64,000 nt of DNA from Phytobacter diazotrophicus (GCA_004346725.1 SMDE01000013.1:62001-126000), one strand, 5' to 3'. Counted from the stretch's first letter, positions 27,652-38,621 are shown. A program made the numbers and translations. The notes: generated from the sequence alone by a model not told the origin.

Positions 27652-27822
27652 GGTGTCCCTCTACGCGTAATTTATCTGTATCTCAGTTTACTAGCGAAAG
27701 CAGAGAAATAAACCTAACATTGAAATTAAAGAACATCAGATTTAGCATGTAAACGAATTTCGTCGCAAATACCTTACTAAGAATGTACGCAATCTTTTCC
27801 TGATTATAAGGATCGTGTCTGA
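27652..27822. promoter_or_regulatory. Shared bcsE / bcsR promoter region
   Basis: A 171-bp AT-rich gap between divergent bcsE and bcsR, which must hold the promoters of both arms of the E. coli-type system. A ribosome site AAGGA lies 12-16 bases before the bcsR ATG, and GAGGG precedes the bcsE GTG. No clear regulator site was recognised. Confidence 0.6.
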
Positions 27823-28011
27823 ATGCATAACGATGAACCTAAAACTCAGATGGATTCGACGCTGGGTTATACGTTTCAAAATGATTTTTTGGCGCTCAGT
27901 AAGGTGTTTTCTCTGCCCGAAATAGATTATGCCGATATTTCCCAACGAGAACAGTTGGCGGCGGCTATTAAACGTTGGCCCCTGCTGGCAGAATTTGCTC
28001 GTCAACAATAA
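27823..28011 (+). CDS. bcsR: Cellulose biosynthesis protein BcsR
   Basis: 62 residues. The central block FQNDFLALSKVFSLPEIDY and the helix REQLAAAIKRWPLLAEFA are typical of BcsR (YhjR). BcsR binds BcsQ in the cytosol, and the pair supports synthase assembly and c-di-GMP sensing with BcsE. It stops 11 bases before bcsQ. Operon 1 has no bcsR and has bcsO in the equivalent first position. Confidence 0.92.
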   Translation: MHNDEPKTQMDSTLGYTFQNDFLALSKVFSLPEIDYADISQREQLAAAIKRWPLLAEFARQQ

Positions 28012-28022
28012 GGAAGCCGTGG

Positions 28023-28787
28023 ATGGCTGTATTGGGGTTACAAGGGGTACGCGGCGGTGTGGGCACCACATCAATTACCGCGGCGCTTGGCTGGGCATTA
28101 CAACTTTTAGGGGAATCGGTACTTGTTATTGACGCCTGCCCCGATAACCTCCTGCGCCTCTCATTTAATGTTGATTTCGACCACGCCGACGGTTGGGCGC
28201 GCGCGCTTCTGGACGGCAAGGACTGGCGCGACGCGGGCCTGCGTTATACCTCCAGCATCGACATCCTGCCCTTTGGCCGCCTGACGGATGCCGAATGGGA
28301 AAACCAGCACCTTTTATATCAGCCCCCGGGCCAGCTAACGACGCTATTACAGGCGCTGAAAGCACAGCAGCGCTACCAATGGGTGCTGGTTGACTTACCG
28401 CACGGCTGCTCGCCGCTGGCGCGCCAGTTTCTTGAATATTGCGACCACACGCTGACGGTGGTGAAACCGGATACCAACTGCCACGTGCGCCTGCACCAAC
28501 AGCGGCTGCCGACAGGCGCGCACATCCTGATTAATGATTTACGTATTGGCAGCCAATTGCAGGATGACCTGTATCAGGTGTGGCTTCAAAGCCAGCGCAA
28601 CCTGATGCCTGTCCTTATCCACCGTGATGAAGCGATGGTGGAATGTCTGGCAGCCAAACAGCCGTTGGGAGAATACCGGAGTGATTCACTGGCGGCGGAA
28701 GAGATCCTGACGCTGGCAAACTGGTGTTTGCTGCACTGTTCGCCCGCAGCCACGCCAGGGGAACAACACGCGAGGGTGCCTGAATGA
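28023..28787 (+). CDS. bcsQ: Cellulose biosynthesis ATPase BcsQ, E. coli-type system
   Basis: 254 residues. The P-loop reads RGGVGTTS (residues 10-17), so both lysines of the MinD-type Walker A are replaced, as in other E. coli-type BcsQ proteins. Conserved stretches include VIDACPDNLLRLSFNVDF and MPVLIHRDEAMVECLAAKQP. The ATG at 28023 gives the family start MAVLGLQGV; an ORF from 27975 overlaps bcsR. Codon 6 is TTA (Leu), so the gene lacks the codon-6 stop reported in laboratory K-12. It overlaps bcsA by 4 bases. Confidence 0.93.
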   Translation: MAVLGLQGVRGGVGTTSITAALGWALQLLGESVLVIDACPDNLLRLSFNVDFDHADGWARALLDGKDWRDAGLRYTSSIDILPFGRLTDAEWENQHLLYQPPGQLTTLLQALKAQQRYQWVLVDLPHGCSPLARQFLEYCDHTLTVVKPDTNCHVRLHQQRLPTGAHILINDLRIGSQLQDDLYQVWLQSQRNLMPVLIHRDEAMVECLAAKQPLGEYRSDSLAAEEILTLANWCLLHCSPAATPGEQHARVPE

Positions 28788-31381
28788 GTCGTCTGGCCGC
28801 CTTGTTTCTGACCCCCCCGGTATATACCCGCTTAAGCGAGCGTTACCGCTTTTATCGCCGGAATAAGGCGTCGGGGTTCAGTGCGGCATGCGGCTGTTTC
28901 TGGGTAGCGCTGGCATGGCTGTTTCTGCCGCTGGAAAATGATCGCTGGCAGCGGGTGCGTGAGCAGCATCAGGCGCTGTTTCCACACATTAATCCGGACA
29001 AACCGCGTCCGCTTGACCCGGCACGTTATCTGTTGCAGGTCCTCTGGCTGCTGGCAACTTTGCCACAGCATGTGGCAGCGCAGGCGCAGAAACCTGAACG
29101 CGTCCATAAGCTGCGCGAACGTTACCATCGCTGGCTGGATTCTCTGCCCACCCGCGTTTCTGACCAGACCCGCCACCTGGATAACCAAAAAGAACTGGGG
29201 CATCTCAGCCGGAGAACGCGACGTTTCATTCTGGGGATCATCATCACCTTCTCGCTGATTCTGGCGATCGTCTGCATTACCCAGCCGTTTAACCCATTGT
29301 CGCAGCTCATTTTCCTGCTGCTGTTATGGGGCGTGGCCCTGTTGGTTCGTCGTATTCCGGGGCGTTTCTCCGCGCTGATGCTGATCGTCCTGTCGCTAAC
29401 GGTCTCCTGCCGCTACATCTGGTGGCGCTATACCTCCACCCTGAACTGGGATGACCCGGTCAGCCTGGTGTGCGGTATCGTGTTGCTGTTCGCCGAAACC
29501 TATGCGTGGATTGTGCTCATTCTCGGCTATTTCCAGGTGGCCTGGCCGCTTAATCGCCAGCCGGTGCCGCTGCCAAAAGATATGGCTCTCTGGCCGTCGG
29601 TCGATATTTTTGTGCCCACCTATAACGAAGATTTAAATGTGGTGAAAAACACCATTTATGCGGCGATGGGTATCGACTGGCCGAAAGATAAACTCAAAAT
29701 CTGGATCCTTGATGACGGCGGTCGGGAAGAGTTTCGTCAGTTTGCCCAGACCGTGGGCGTGGAATACATCGCCCGTACCACCCATGAGCACGCGAAAGCC
29801 GGGAACATCAATAACGCGCTGAAATATGCCAAAGGCGATTTCGTTTCGATTTTTGACTGCGACCACGTGCCGACGCGCTCTTTCCTGCAAATGACCATGG
29901 GCTGGTTTATCAAAGAAAAAGATCTGGCGATGATGCAGACGCCGCACCACTTTTTCTCGCCGGACCCGTTCGAGCGCAACCTTGGCCGTTTCCGTAAAAC
30001 GCCAAACGAAGGAACTCTGTTCTACGGGCTGGTTCAGGACGGCAACGATATGTGGGATGCCACCTTCTTCTGCGGCTCGTGTGCGGTCATTCGTCGTGGT
30101 CCGCTGGATGAGATTGGCGGTATCGCGGTGGAAACGGTCACCGAAGATGCCCATACCTCGCTGCGCCTGCATCGCAGAGGACATACTTCTGCCTATATGC
30201 GTATTCCTCAGGCCGCCGGTCTGGCAACGGAGAGTCTGTCGGCGCACATCGGCCAGCGTATCCGCTGGGCGCGCGGGATGATTCAGATTTTCCGTCTCGA
30301 TAATCCCCTGCTTGGCAAAGGTCTGAAACTGGCGCAGCGTCTGTGTTACGTCAACGCCATGCTGCACTTCCTCTCCGGGATCCCGCGCCTGGTGTTTCTC
30401 ACCGCGCCGCTGGCGTTCCTGCTGCTGCATGCCTACATCATCTATGCGCCAGCCATCATGATTGCGCTGTTTGTTTTGCCGCACATGATCCACGCCAGCC
30501 TGACCAACTCCAAAATTCAGGGTAAATATCGCCATTCGTTCTGGAGTGAAATCTACGAAACCGTACTGGCCTGGTATATCGCACCGCCGACTCTGGTGGC
30601 GCTCTTTAACCCGCACAAGGGCAAATTCAACGTCACCGCAAAAGGGGGACTGGTTGAAGAAGAGTATGTCGACTGGGTTATCTCCCGGCCCTATATCTTC
30701 CTTGTTTTGCTGAACATCGTCGGCGTGCTGGTGGGCATCTGGCGTTATTTCTACGGCCCGCAAAACGAGATTTTAACGGTCTTCGTCAGTATCGCATGGG
30801 TGTTCTACAACCTGATTATCCTCGGTGGCGCGGTGGCGGTATCGGTGGAAAGCAAGCAGGTTCGTCGCGCGCACCGCGTGGAGATAGCCATGCCTGCGGC
30901 TATCGCCCGCGAAGACGGTCATCTGTTCTCCTGTACCGTGCATGATTTCTCCGACGGCGGCCTGGGGATCAAAATCAATGGCCAGGCCCAGGTACTGGAA
31001 GGGCAGAAAGTCAGCCTGCTGTTAAAACGCGGCCAACAAGAGTATGTCTTCCCGACAATGGTCGTGCGCGTTTCCGGCAATGAGGTGGGGCTGCAATTAA
31101 TGCCGCTGACCACGAAACAGCATATCGATTTTGTGCAGTGTACGTTTGCCCGTGCGGATACATGGGCGTTGTGGCAGGACAGCTTCCCGGAAGATAAGCC
31201 ACTGGAAAGCTTAATGGATATTTTAAAACTCGGCTTCCGTGGTTATCGCCATCTCGCGGAATTTGCTCCACCGTCTGTGAAAATGATTTTCCGGTCGCTA
31301 ACCGTACTGGTTGCCTGGATTGTGTCGTTTATACCGCGTCGCCCGGAACGTGAAGCGGTAATACAGCACCCCGTGACGTGA
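28784..31381 (+). CDS. bcsA: Cellulose synthase catalytic subunit BcsA, E. coli-type
   Basis: 865 residues, close to E. coli BcsA (872). An N-terminal extension of about 150 residues precedes the common core. Core motifs are complete: DDGGREEF, FDCDH, TED at 453-455 and QRIRW at 491-495. The PilZ domain keeps RRAHR at 694-698 and DFSDGG, so c-di-GMP activation is expected. It starts inside the end of bcsQ (4-base overlap); bcsB follows after 25 bases. The core is clearly homologous to the operon 1 BcsA but diverged along its whole length, so they are not a recent duplication. Confidence 0.97.
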   Translation: MSRLAALFLTPPVYTRLSERYRFYRRNKASGFSAACGCFWVALAWLFLPLENDRWQRVREQHQALFPHINPDKPRPLDPARYLLQVLWLLATLPQHVAAQAQKPERVHKLRERYHRWLDSLPTRVSDQTRHLDNQKELGHLSRRTRRFILGIIITFSLILAIVCITQPFNPLSQLIFLLLLWGVALLVRRIPGRFSALMLIVLSLTVSCRYIWWRYTSTLNWDDPVSLVCGIVLLFAETYAWIVLILGYFQVAWPLNRQPVPLPKDMALWPSVDIFVPTYNEDLNVVKNTIYAAMGIDWPKDKLKIWILDDGGREEFRQFAQTVGVEYIARTTHEHAKAGNINNALKYAKGDFVSIFDCDHVPTRSFLQMTMGWFIKEKDLAMMQTPHHFFSPDPFERNLGRFRKTPNEGTLFYGLVQDGNDMWDATFFCGSCAVIRRGPLDEIGGIAVETVTEDAHTSLRLHRRGHTSAYMRIPQAAGLATESLSAHIGQRIRWARGMIQIFRLDNPLLGKGLKLAQRLCYVNAMLHFLSGIPRLVFLTAPLAFLLLHAYIIYAPAIMIALFVLPHMIHASLTNSKIQGKYRHSFWSEIYETVLAWYIAPPTLVALFNPHKGKFNVTAKGGLVEEEYVDWVISRPYIFLVLLNIVGVLVGIWRYFYGPQNEILTVFVSIAWVFYNLIILGGAVAVSVESKQVRRAHRVEIAMPAAIAREDGHLFSCTVHDFSDGGLGIKINGQAQVLEGQKVSLLLKRGQQEYVFPTMVVRVSGNEVGLQLMPLTTKQHIDFVQCTFARADTWALWQDSFPEDKPLESLMDILKLGFRGYRHLAEFAPPSVKMIFRSLTVLVAWIVSFIPRRPEREAVIQHPVT

Positions 31382-31406
31382 TTGGCTCAACAATGATGAA
31401 AACGCG

Positions 31407-33818
31407 ATGAAAAGAAAACTTTCCTGGATTTGTGCAGTGGCTGTGGGGATGAGCGCTATACCCTCCCTGATGACGTATGCGGCACCCGGTAACCCGGCGG
31501 CGCAAGCGGCCCCCACCGTGCCTGCCGTCGCGCCTGCGACCCAGCCGGTCGCGACGCCTGCGCCAACACAATCGGAAACGCTGGTCCCTACCACCCCGAC
31601 AGAGGGACAAACGCAACCGGCACCCCCGACCGGAAGCCATGCCACAGGGCAGGTGACGCCGGCCGTGACGCTTTCAAATGCGCCATCGCGCGAGGTCAAG
31701 CTGACGTTTGCTGAGATTGCGCCGCCGCCAGGCAGTATGGTGCTGCGCGGTGTCAACCCGAACAATGGCATTGAGTTCGGCACGCGCAGCGATGAAGTGG
31801 TGTCGAAAGCGCTGCTCAATCTCGAATATACCCCGTCACCGTCACTGCTGCCGGTCCAGTCGCAGCTAAAGGTCTACCTGAATGACGAACTGATGGGCGT
31901 GCTGCCGGTCACCAAAGAACAACTGGGTAAAAAGACCTTTGCGCAGGTGCCCATCGACCCGCTTTACATTACCGACTTCAACCGCGTGCGGCTGGAGTTT
32001 GTCGGTCACTATCGCGATGTCTGTGAAAACCCGGCCAGCACGACGCTGTGGATGGATATTGGCCGCAGTAGCTCGCTGGAACTTTCTTACCAGACGCTGG
32101 CCGTGCAAAACGACCTGTCGCACTTCCCGATCCCGTTCTTCGACCCGCGTGACACTCGTCCGTTAACGCTGCCGATGGTCTTCGCCGGTGCGCCGGATCT
32201 GGCTGAGCAGCAGGCGGCGGCGGTCATTGCCTCCTGGTTTGGTTCGCGTACCGGCTGGCGGGGGCAGAATTTCCCGGTCATGTACAACGGTCTGCCGGAT
32301 CGTAATGCGATTATTTTCGCCACCAACGACAAGCGTCCGGATTTCCTGCGTGACGCACCGGCGGTGAACGCCCCAACCATCACCATGATGAGCCACCCGA
32401 ACAATACTTATGTGAAATTACTGGTGGTATTTGGGCGCGATGACAAAGACCTGTTACAGGCGGCAAAAGGTATCGCTCAGGGGAACGTGTTGTTCCGTGG
32501 CAACAGTGTCACCGTTGATGAAGTGAAACCACTGCTGGCGCGTAAACCCTATGATGCGCCGAACTGGATACGGACTGACCGCGCGGTCACCTTTGGTGAA
32601 CTGAAAACCTATGAAGAGCAGTTGCAGTCCACGGGGCTGCAACCGGCGTCGATCAATGTCGCGTTGAACCTGCCGCCGGATCTCTATCTCTTGCGCAGTA
32701 ACGGTATCGATATGCACCTGAACTATCGTTATACCGCGCCGCCGACCAAAGACAATTCGCGCATGGATATCAGCCTGAACAACCAGTTCCTGCAATATTT
32801 CAGTCTGGTCAGTAATCAGGATACCAACCGACTACTGCTGCGCCTGCCGGTGTTACAGGGGCTGCTGGATGGTAAAACCGATGTTTCTATTCCGGCGCTG
32901 AAACTGGGGGCGGTGAACCAACTGCGCTTTGACTTCCAGTATATGAATCCCATGCCGGGTGGCACTATCGACAACTGCGTCACCTTCCAGCCGGTGCAAA
33001 ACCGTGTGGTGATTGGCGACGATTCCACCATCGACTTCTCGAAGTACTACCATTTCCTGGCGATGCCGGATCTGCGCGCGTTTGCCAATGCAGGCTTCCC
33101 GTTCACCCGAATGGCTGACCTGTCTGAAACCATTGTTGTGGTGCCGCCAACCCCGACGGAGGGGCAACTGACCACGCTGCTGGACTCGCTGGCTACCGTC
33201 GGTGCGCAAACGGGCTTCCCGGCCATTAACGTGACATTGACCAATGACGGTACGCAGATTCAGGGGAAAGACGCCGACATCATGATCATCGGCGCGCTCC
33301 CGGAAAAACTGAAAGACGACAAGCGTATCGACCTGCTGGTTCACGCGGCGCAAAGCTGGGTGAAAACGCCGCTGCGCCAGACACCGTTCCCTGGCGTGAC
33401 GCCTGATGATGTTGATCGTCAGGCGGATGCGCAGACCTCGGTGTCGTCCAGCGGCCCGATGGCAGCCATTATCGGTTTCCAGTCGCCTTATAGCGATCAG
33501 CGCAGCGTGGTGGCACTGCTGGCGGACAGCCCGCGCGGCTACGAATTGTTAAACGACGCGATGAATGACAGCGGTAAACGTGCCTCGATTTTCGGCTCCG
33601 TGTCGGTGATTCGTGAATCGGGGGTGAACGGTCTGCGTGTGGGTGACATCTACTACGTGGGCCACCTGCCGTGGTTCGAACGTATCTGGTATGCGCTGGC
33701 GAACCATCCGGTACTGCTGGCGATTCTGGCCGCGGTGAGCGTGGTATTGCTGGCATGGGTGCTGTGGCGTCTGCTGCGTATTATTAGCCGTCGTCGTCTC
33801 GACCCGGATCACGAGTAA
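31407..33818 (+). CDS. bcsB: Cellulose synthase periplasmic subunit BcsB, E. coli-type
   Basis: 803 residues. The signal peptide MKRKLSWICAVAVGMSAIPS is followed by a Pro/Ala/Thr-rich linker at about 25-85 that is longer than in E. coli (779 residues in total). The conserved body starts near VKLTFAEIAPPPGSMVLRG. The C-terminal anchor lies in VLLAILAAVSVVLLAWVLW with a basic tail. It pairs with the BcsA just upstream. bcsZ follows 6 bases later. Confidence 0.96.
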   Translation: MKRKLSWICAVAVGMSAIPSLMTYAAPGNPAAQAAPTVPAVAPATQPVATPAPTQSETLVPTTPTEGQTQPAPPTGSHATGQVTPAVTLSNAPSREVKLTFAEIAPPPGSMVLRGVNPNNGIEFGTRSDEVVSKALLNLEYTPSPSLLPVQSQLKVYLNDELMGVLPVTKEQLGKKTFAQVPIDPLYITDFNRVRLEFVGHYRDVCENPASTTLWMDIGRSSSLELSYQTLAVQNDLSHFPIPFFDPRDTRPLTLPMVFAGAPDLAEQQAAAVIASWFGSRTGWRGQNFPVMYNGLPDRNAIIFATNDKRPDFLRDAPAVNAPTITMMSHPNNTYVKLLVVFGRDDKDLLQAAKGIAQGNVLFRGNSVTVDEVKPLLARKPYDAPNWIRTDRAVTFGELKTYEEQLQSTGLQPASINVALNLPPDLYLLRSNGIDMHLNYRYTAPPTKDNSRMDISLNNQFLQYFSLVSNQDTNRLLLRLPVLQGLLDGKTDVSIPALKLGAVNQLRFDFQYMNPMPGGTIDNCVTFQPVQNRVVIGDDSTIDFSKYYHFLAMPDLRAFANAGFPFTRMADLSETIVVVPPTPTEGQLTTLLDSLATVGAQTGFPAINVTLTNDGTQIQGKDADIMIIGALPEKLKDDKRIDLLVHAAQSWVKTPLRQTPFPGVTPDDVDRQADAQTSVSSSGPMAAIIGFQSPYSDQRSVVALLADSPRGYELLNDAMNDSGKRASIFGSVSVIRESGVNGLRVGDIYYVGHLPWFERIWYALANHPVLLAILAAVSVVLLAWVLWRLLRIISRRRLDPDHE

Positions 33819-33824
33819 GCGGTG

Positions 33825-34931
33825 ATGAAAGCGCTACGCTGGATGGTCATGGCGGCGCTTATGCTGGCGGCGGCGCAGGTAAGCGCCGCCTGTAACTGGC
33901 CCGCATGGGAGCGCTTTAAACAGGACTATATTAGCGATGGCGGACGCGTCATCGACCCAAGTGATGCCCGCCAGATAACCACCTCCGAAGGGCAAAGCTA
34001 TGCCCTGTTCTTTGCCCTTGCGGCGAACGATCGCGATGCCTTTAAAACGGTGCTGAGCTGGACGCAAAATAACCTGGCGGAAGGGGATTTAAGCGCGCGG
34101 CTTCCCGCATGGCTGTGGGGGCGGAAAAACGAAACCGAATGGACGGTACTGGATACCAACTCCGCGTCGGATGCGGATATCTGGATTGCCTGGTCTCTGC
34201 TGGAAGCCGGACGGCTGTGGAACATGCCGGACTATACCGGGATCGGAAAAGCGCTGCTCTCGCGCATTGCCAAAGAAGAGGTGACCACGGTACCCGGCCT
34301 TGGCTCTATGCTGCTTCCCGGCAAGATCGGGTTTGCTGATAACGATGCCTGGCGCTTCAACCCCGGCTATCTGCCGCCCCAACTGGCCCAGTACTTTACC
34401 CGTTATGGCGCGCCCTGGACGACGCTACGGGAGACCAATCTACGGTTAATTATGGAAAGCGCGCCGAAAGGGTTCTCCCCTGACTGGGTGAGTTATCAGA
34501 AAAATAAGGGCTGGCAGCTTACCGCTGATAAGCCGGTTATCGGTGGTTACGATGCGATTCGCGTGTATGCATGGGTAGGCATGATGCATGACAGCGACCC
34601 GCAAAAGGCGCGTATGCTGGCGCGCCTCAAGCCCATGGAAACCATGACGGCGAAACAGGGTGTGCCGCCAGAAAGAGTCAACGTGGCGACTGGCAAGGTA
34701 CAGGGTAATGGCCCTGTGGGTTTCTCGGCGGCACTCCTGCCGTTTTTACAGGATCGTGATGCTCAGGCGGCGCAGCGTCAGCGGGTGGCGGATCGCTTCC
34801 CCGGCAAAGACGCGTATTACAGTTATGTTCTGACCCTTTTCGGACAAGGTTGGGACGAGCATCGTTTCCGCTTCACCCCTCGCGGTGAGTTACAACCTGA
34901 CTGGGGCCAGCAATGCGCAAGCTCACATTAA
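33825..34931 (+). CDS. bcsZ: Endo-1,4-beta-glucanase BcsZ (GH8), E. coli-type
   Basis: 368 residues, the E. coli length. A signal peptide ([20 protein letters not shown]) is followed by the GH8 barrel, with Glu55 (TTSEGQSY) and Asp243 (GGYDAIRVY) at the E. coli catalytic positions. ATG 33825 is chosen over the GTG at 33822. The 3' end overlaps bcsC by 19 bases. It is required for good cellulose export and trims chains in the periplasm. Confidence 0.96.
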   Translation: MKALRWMVMAALMLAAAQVSAACNWPAWERFKQDYISDGGRVIDPSDARQITTSEGQSYALFFALAANDRDAFKTVLSWTQNNLAEGDLSARLPAWLWGRKNETEWTVLDTNSASDADIWIAWSLLEAGRLWNMPDYTGIGKALLSRIAKEEVTTVPGLGSMLLPGKIGFADNDAWRFNPGYLPPQLAQYFTRYGAPWTTLRETNLRLIMESAPKGFSPDWVSYQKNKGWQLTADKPVIGGYDAIRVYAWVGMMHDSDPQKARMLARLKPMETMTAKQGVPPERVNVATGKVQGNGPVGFSAALLPFLQDRDAQAAQRQRVADRFPGKDAYYSYVLTLFGQGWDEHRFRFTPRGELQPDWGQQCASSH

Positions 34932-37900
34932 GTTTATTGTCTTTCACGCTCGGCTTCTCAGTGATGCCTTTCGCGCAGGCGGCACCGGGCGCGCAACAAC
35001 AACTGCTTGAACAGGTACGCCTGGGCGAAACCACCAAACGTGAAGATTTGGTACGCCAGTCGTTATATCGCCTTGAATTAATGGCCCCCGACGACCCGGA
35101 TGTGATTGCCGCGCGTCTGCGCTATCTGCTGCGTCAGGGTGATAGTGCCGGTGCGCAAAAGCAAATGGCGCGGCTGAACGCTCTCGCACCAAACGCCAGC
35201 GCGACCAAAGCGTCGCGTATCACGATGGCGCTGTCGACACCCGAAGGACGACAGGCCTTGCAGGAAGCGCGTTTACAGGCCGCCACGGGGCATCCGCAGG
35301 AGGCCGTTGCCGCTTACGAGAAGATGTTTAACGGCAGTGCGCCAGCAGGCGATCTGGCGGCGGAATACTGGATTCAGGTGGCGAAAGTCCCGGCGCGACA
35401 CAACGAAGCCATTACTCAGTTGAAAGCCCTTAATGCCAGCAATCCGGGAAATGCCGATTTGCAAAGTACGCTGGCACGGCTGTTGATCGCCGACGGGCGC
35501 AACGAAGAGGGCTATGCCGTTCTTGAGCAAATGGCGAAAAACAACACCGGGCGCGATGCCGCAGCCAATCTCTGGTATCAGCAGATTCAGGGCATGGCCG
35601 TCAGCGAAAAAAGCGTGGCGGCTCTCAAACGTTTCCTGAGTGTGTTCAGTGAAGGGGATACGGTTGTGACGGCGCGCCAGCAGCTTGATGCACAACAGAA
35701 ACAGTTGGCTGACCCGGCATTTCGGGAGCGTGCCAGCGGGCTGGCGGCCGTGGAAGCGGGCAAGGGCGGCACGGCGATTGGCGCATTGCAGGATGCCGTA
35801 AGCAAAAATCATCAGGACAGCGAAGCTGTCGGGGCGCTGGGGCAGGCCTATTCCCAGAAGGGCGATCGTGCCCGGGCGGTGGCGCAGTTTGAGCGGGCCA
35901 TCGCCCTCGATCCCAATAGCGATAATCGCGGCAAATGGGACAGCCTGCTCAAGGTGAACCGTTACTGGTTGCTGATCCAACAAGGCGATGCGCAACTGGC
36001 GGCGAAAAATCCGGCCCAGGCGGAACGCCTCTACCAGCAGGCGCGTGCGATTGATAATACCGACAGCTACGCGGTGCTGGGGCTGGGCGATGCGGCAATG
36101 GCCCGCAAGGATACCGCCGCCGCAGAGCGTTTCTATTACCAGGCACTGCGTATGGATAGCGGCAACAGCAACGCGGTACGCGGTCTGGCGAATATTTACC
36201 GCGCGCAGTCGCCGGAAAAAGCCGATGCCTTTATTCAGTCACTGAGCGCCAGCCAGCGGCGCAGCATTAACGATATTGAACGCAGCCTGACCAACGACCG
36301 ACTCGCGCAAGAGGCGGAGCGGCTGGAAAATCAGGGCAACTGGGCGCAGGCCGCCGTATTGCAAAAGCGCCGTCTGGCGCTGGACCCGGATAGTGTATGG
36401 GTGTCCTACCGTCTGGCCAGTGATTTGCGCTCCGCCGGCCAACAGATTGAAGCCGACGCGCAGATGCGCGCGCTGGCGCGCAATAAGCCCACAGACCCTG
36501 AGCAGGTTTACGCTTACGGCCTCTATCTTTCCGGCAATAACCAGGAGAGCGCGGCGCTGGCGCACCTCAACACGCTGTCGCGCGACAAGTGGAACAGCAA
36601 TATTCAGGAACTCTCCGACAGGCTGGAAGCTAATCAACGCCTGGCGCGGGCTAATCAGTTGCGCGATGCGGGCCATGAGGCGGAGGCAATCGCTTTTCTT
36701 CAACAGCAGCCTGCGCCGACGCGTATTGATTTGACGCTCGCCGACTGGGCGCAACAGCGGGGCGATAATCCCACGGCGATATCGACCTATCAGCGCGTGT
36801 TGAATCGCGAGCCGACCAATGAAGATGCGGTACTGGGGCTGGCAGAAATTTATGCCGCCGACGGCAACCGCATGGCTTCGCGTGAAATGCTGGCCAAATT
36901 ACCGGCCGCCACCCCGACTGCGCCACGGACGATCAATACCCAACGCCGGGTGGCAATGGTGCAGGCGGCGGTGGGCGATAATGACGCCGCCCGTCAGACT
37001 TTCAGCGAGATTGTGCCGCAGGCGAAGGGGTTACCGCCTTCGATGGAAAGCGCACTGGTGCTGCGTGATGCGGCGCGTTTCCAGGTGCAGGAGGGGCAAC
37101 CGCAGGCGGCGCTGGAAATCTATAAAGACGCGATGGTTGCATCGGGTGTGGCGGCAACCCGTCCCGCCAGTAATGACGAATTCACCTATAAAACCCGTAA
37201 CAATGAGAAAGATGACTGGCTGAAACGCGGCGTGCGCAGCGATGCCGCAGAACTTTATCGTCAGCAGGATGTGAATGTCACGCTGGAGCATAACTACTGG
37301 GGGTCGAGCGGTACGGGCGGCTACTCTGATTTAAAAGCCCACACCACTATGCTGCAGGCCGATGCGCCGCTGGCTGACGGCAGGATGTTTTTTCGTACCG
37401 ATATGGTGAATATGGATGCCGGAAAGTTCTCGCTTAAAGATGACGGGACATATTCGCCGCACTGGGGAACCTGTAATGAAGTGGTCTGTGAGGGTGGTGA
37501 CCGCACCCAGACGGCTAACGGCGTGAGCGTTGCGGTAGGCTGGCGCAATAAGACCTGGGATATGGATATTGGCACCACGCCGATTGGTTTTAACGTGGTG
37601 GATATCGTCGGCGGCCTGAGCTACAGCAATGATATCGGGGCGATTGGCTACACGCTGAATGTGCATCGTCGTCCGATTTCCAGCTCCTTACTGGCGTTTG
37701 GCGGGCAGAAAGATAACGGCAATGGCGATCATCCCGGTACCACATGGGGCGGCGTGCGGGCGAACGGCGCCACCGCCAGTATGAGCTATGACCGTGGCGA
37801 GGCGCACGGCGTTTGGGCCTCTTTAGGCGCCGATCAGTTGACCGGGAAAAATGTGGCTGACAACTGGCGAGTGCGCTGGATGGCGGGGTATTACTACAAG

Positions 37901-38404
37901 CTTATCAATGAGAATAACCGCCGTCTGACCATTGGCCTTAATAATATGATTTGGCACTACGACAAAGATCTGAGCCACTACACCCTGGGGCAAGGGGGCT
38001 ATTATAGCCCGCAAGAATATTTGTCATTTTCGGTGCCCGTGACCTGGCGTCAACGTACGGAGAACTGGTCCTGGGAGTTGGGTGGGTCTGCCTCCTGGTC
38101 ACATTCGCGTAAGAAAACGGAACGAAGCTATCCGTTACTGAATTTGATCCCGGCGGATTATCGTACCGACGCCAGAACCGCGCTGGAGGAAGGGAGTTCA
38201 TCGAGCGGCGTGGGTTATACCGCCCAGGCGTTGGTTGAACGGCGTATTAACGCGAACTGGTCCGTTGGCCTTGGCGTGAATATTCAGCAGGCGAAAGATT
38301 ACACGCCAAGCCAGGGAATGCTCTTTATCCGTTATTCCGCCGCAGGATGGCAGGGCGATATGGACATGCCGCCGCAGACGCTGACGCCATACGCTGACTG
38401 GTGA
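34913..38404 (+). CDS. bcsC: Cellulose export outer-membrane protein BcsC, E. coli-type
   Basis: 1163 residues. A signal peptide ([19 protein letters not shown]), a long TPR region (for example [20 protein letters not shown]), and a C-terminal barrel with [17 protein letters not shown] and [15 protein letters not shown], ending [19 protein letters not shown]. It forms the outer-membrane channel and a peptidoglycan-spanning stalk. It starts inside bcsZ (19-base overlap). It is about 170 residues shorter than the operon 1 BcsC and near in sequence to the E. coli one. Confidence 0.96.
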   Translation: MRKLTLSLLSFTLGFSVMPFAQAAPGAQQQLLEQVRLGETTKREDLVRQSLYRLELMAPDDPDVIAARLRYLLRQGDSAGAQKQMARLNALAPNASATKASRITMALSTPEGRQALQEARLQAATGHPQEAVAAYEKMFNGSAPAGDLAAEYWIQVAKVPARHNEAITQLKALNASNPGNADLQSTLARLLIADGRNEEGYAVLEQMAKNNTGRDAAANLWYQQIQGMAVSEKSVAALKRFLSVFSEGDTVVTARQQLDAQQKQLADPAFRERASGLAAVEAGKGGTAIGALQDAVSKNHQDSEAVGALGQAYSQKGDRARAVAQFERAIALDPNSDNRGKWDSLLKVNRYWLLIQQGDAQLAAKNPAQAERLYQQARAIDNTDSYAVLGLGDAAMARKDTAAAERFYYQALRMDSGNSNAVRGLANIYRAQSPEKADAFIQSLSASQRRSINDIERSLTNDRLAQEAERLENQGNWAQAAVLQKRRLALDPDSVWVSYRLASDLRSAGQQIEADAQMRALARNKPTDPEQVYAYGLYLSGNNQESAALAHLNTLSRDKWNSNIQELSDRLEANQRLARANQLRDAGHEAEAIAFLQQQPAPTRIDLTLADWAQQRGDNPTAISTYQRVLNREPTNEDAVLGLAEIYAADGNRMASREMLAKLPAATPTAPRTINTQRRVAMVQAAVGDNDAARQTFSEIVPQAKGLPPSMESALVLRDAARFQVQEGQPQAALEIYKDAMVASGVAATRPASNDEFTYKTRNNEKDDWLKRGVRSDAAELYRQQDVNVTLEHNYWGSSGTGGYSDLKAHTTMLQADAPLADGRMFFRTDMVNMDAGKFSLKDDGTYSPHWGTCNEVVCEGGDRTQTANGVSVAVGWRNKTWDMDIGTTPIGFNVVDIVGGLSYSNDIGAIGYTLNVHRRPISSSLLAFGGQKDNGNGDHPGTTWGGVRANGATASMSYDRGEAHGVWASLGADQLTGKNVADNWRVRWMAGYYYKLINENNRRLTIGLNNMIWHYDKDLSHYTLGQGGYYSPQEYLSFSVPVTWRQRTENWSWELGGSASWSHSRKKTERSYPLLNLIPADYRTDARTALEEGSSSSGVGYTAQALVERRINANWSVGLGVNIQQAKDYTPSQGMLFIRYSAAGWQGDMDMPPQTLTPYADW

Positions 38405-38621
38405 TAATGAGGATAATTCCTGGGGGAAGCGTGGCGGGCAATATGGCCCGCCATATGAAATTTGTGCTTATTATTCCGTGTATTGCTGACGCTTTTTCCT
38501 CATAGCGTTGGCGCTGAGGCAATCTTGACGCCTCTTTATCTCAAACTGTCACGATAGGGTATACTCTGGCGGCGGAGTTGTATTTTATTGCCCTGCGCTT
38601 GTGTATCTCTGGAGAGTGATT

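Noticed and set aside
29633-30763. A 376-codon leftward open frame antisense to bcsA
   Set aside because: It lies wholly within the catalytic core of BcsA and its composition follows from the codon pattern of that gene; no family features were seen.
14193-31381. The two bcsA genes as a recent tandem duplication
   Set aside because: They differ in length, N-terminal region, gene order and sequence along their whole length; separate origin is more likely.
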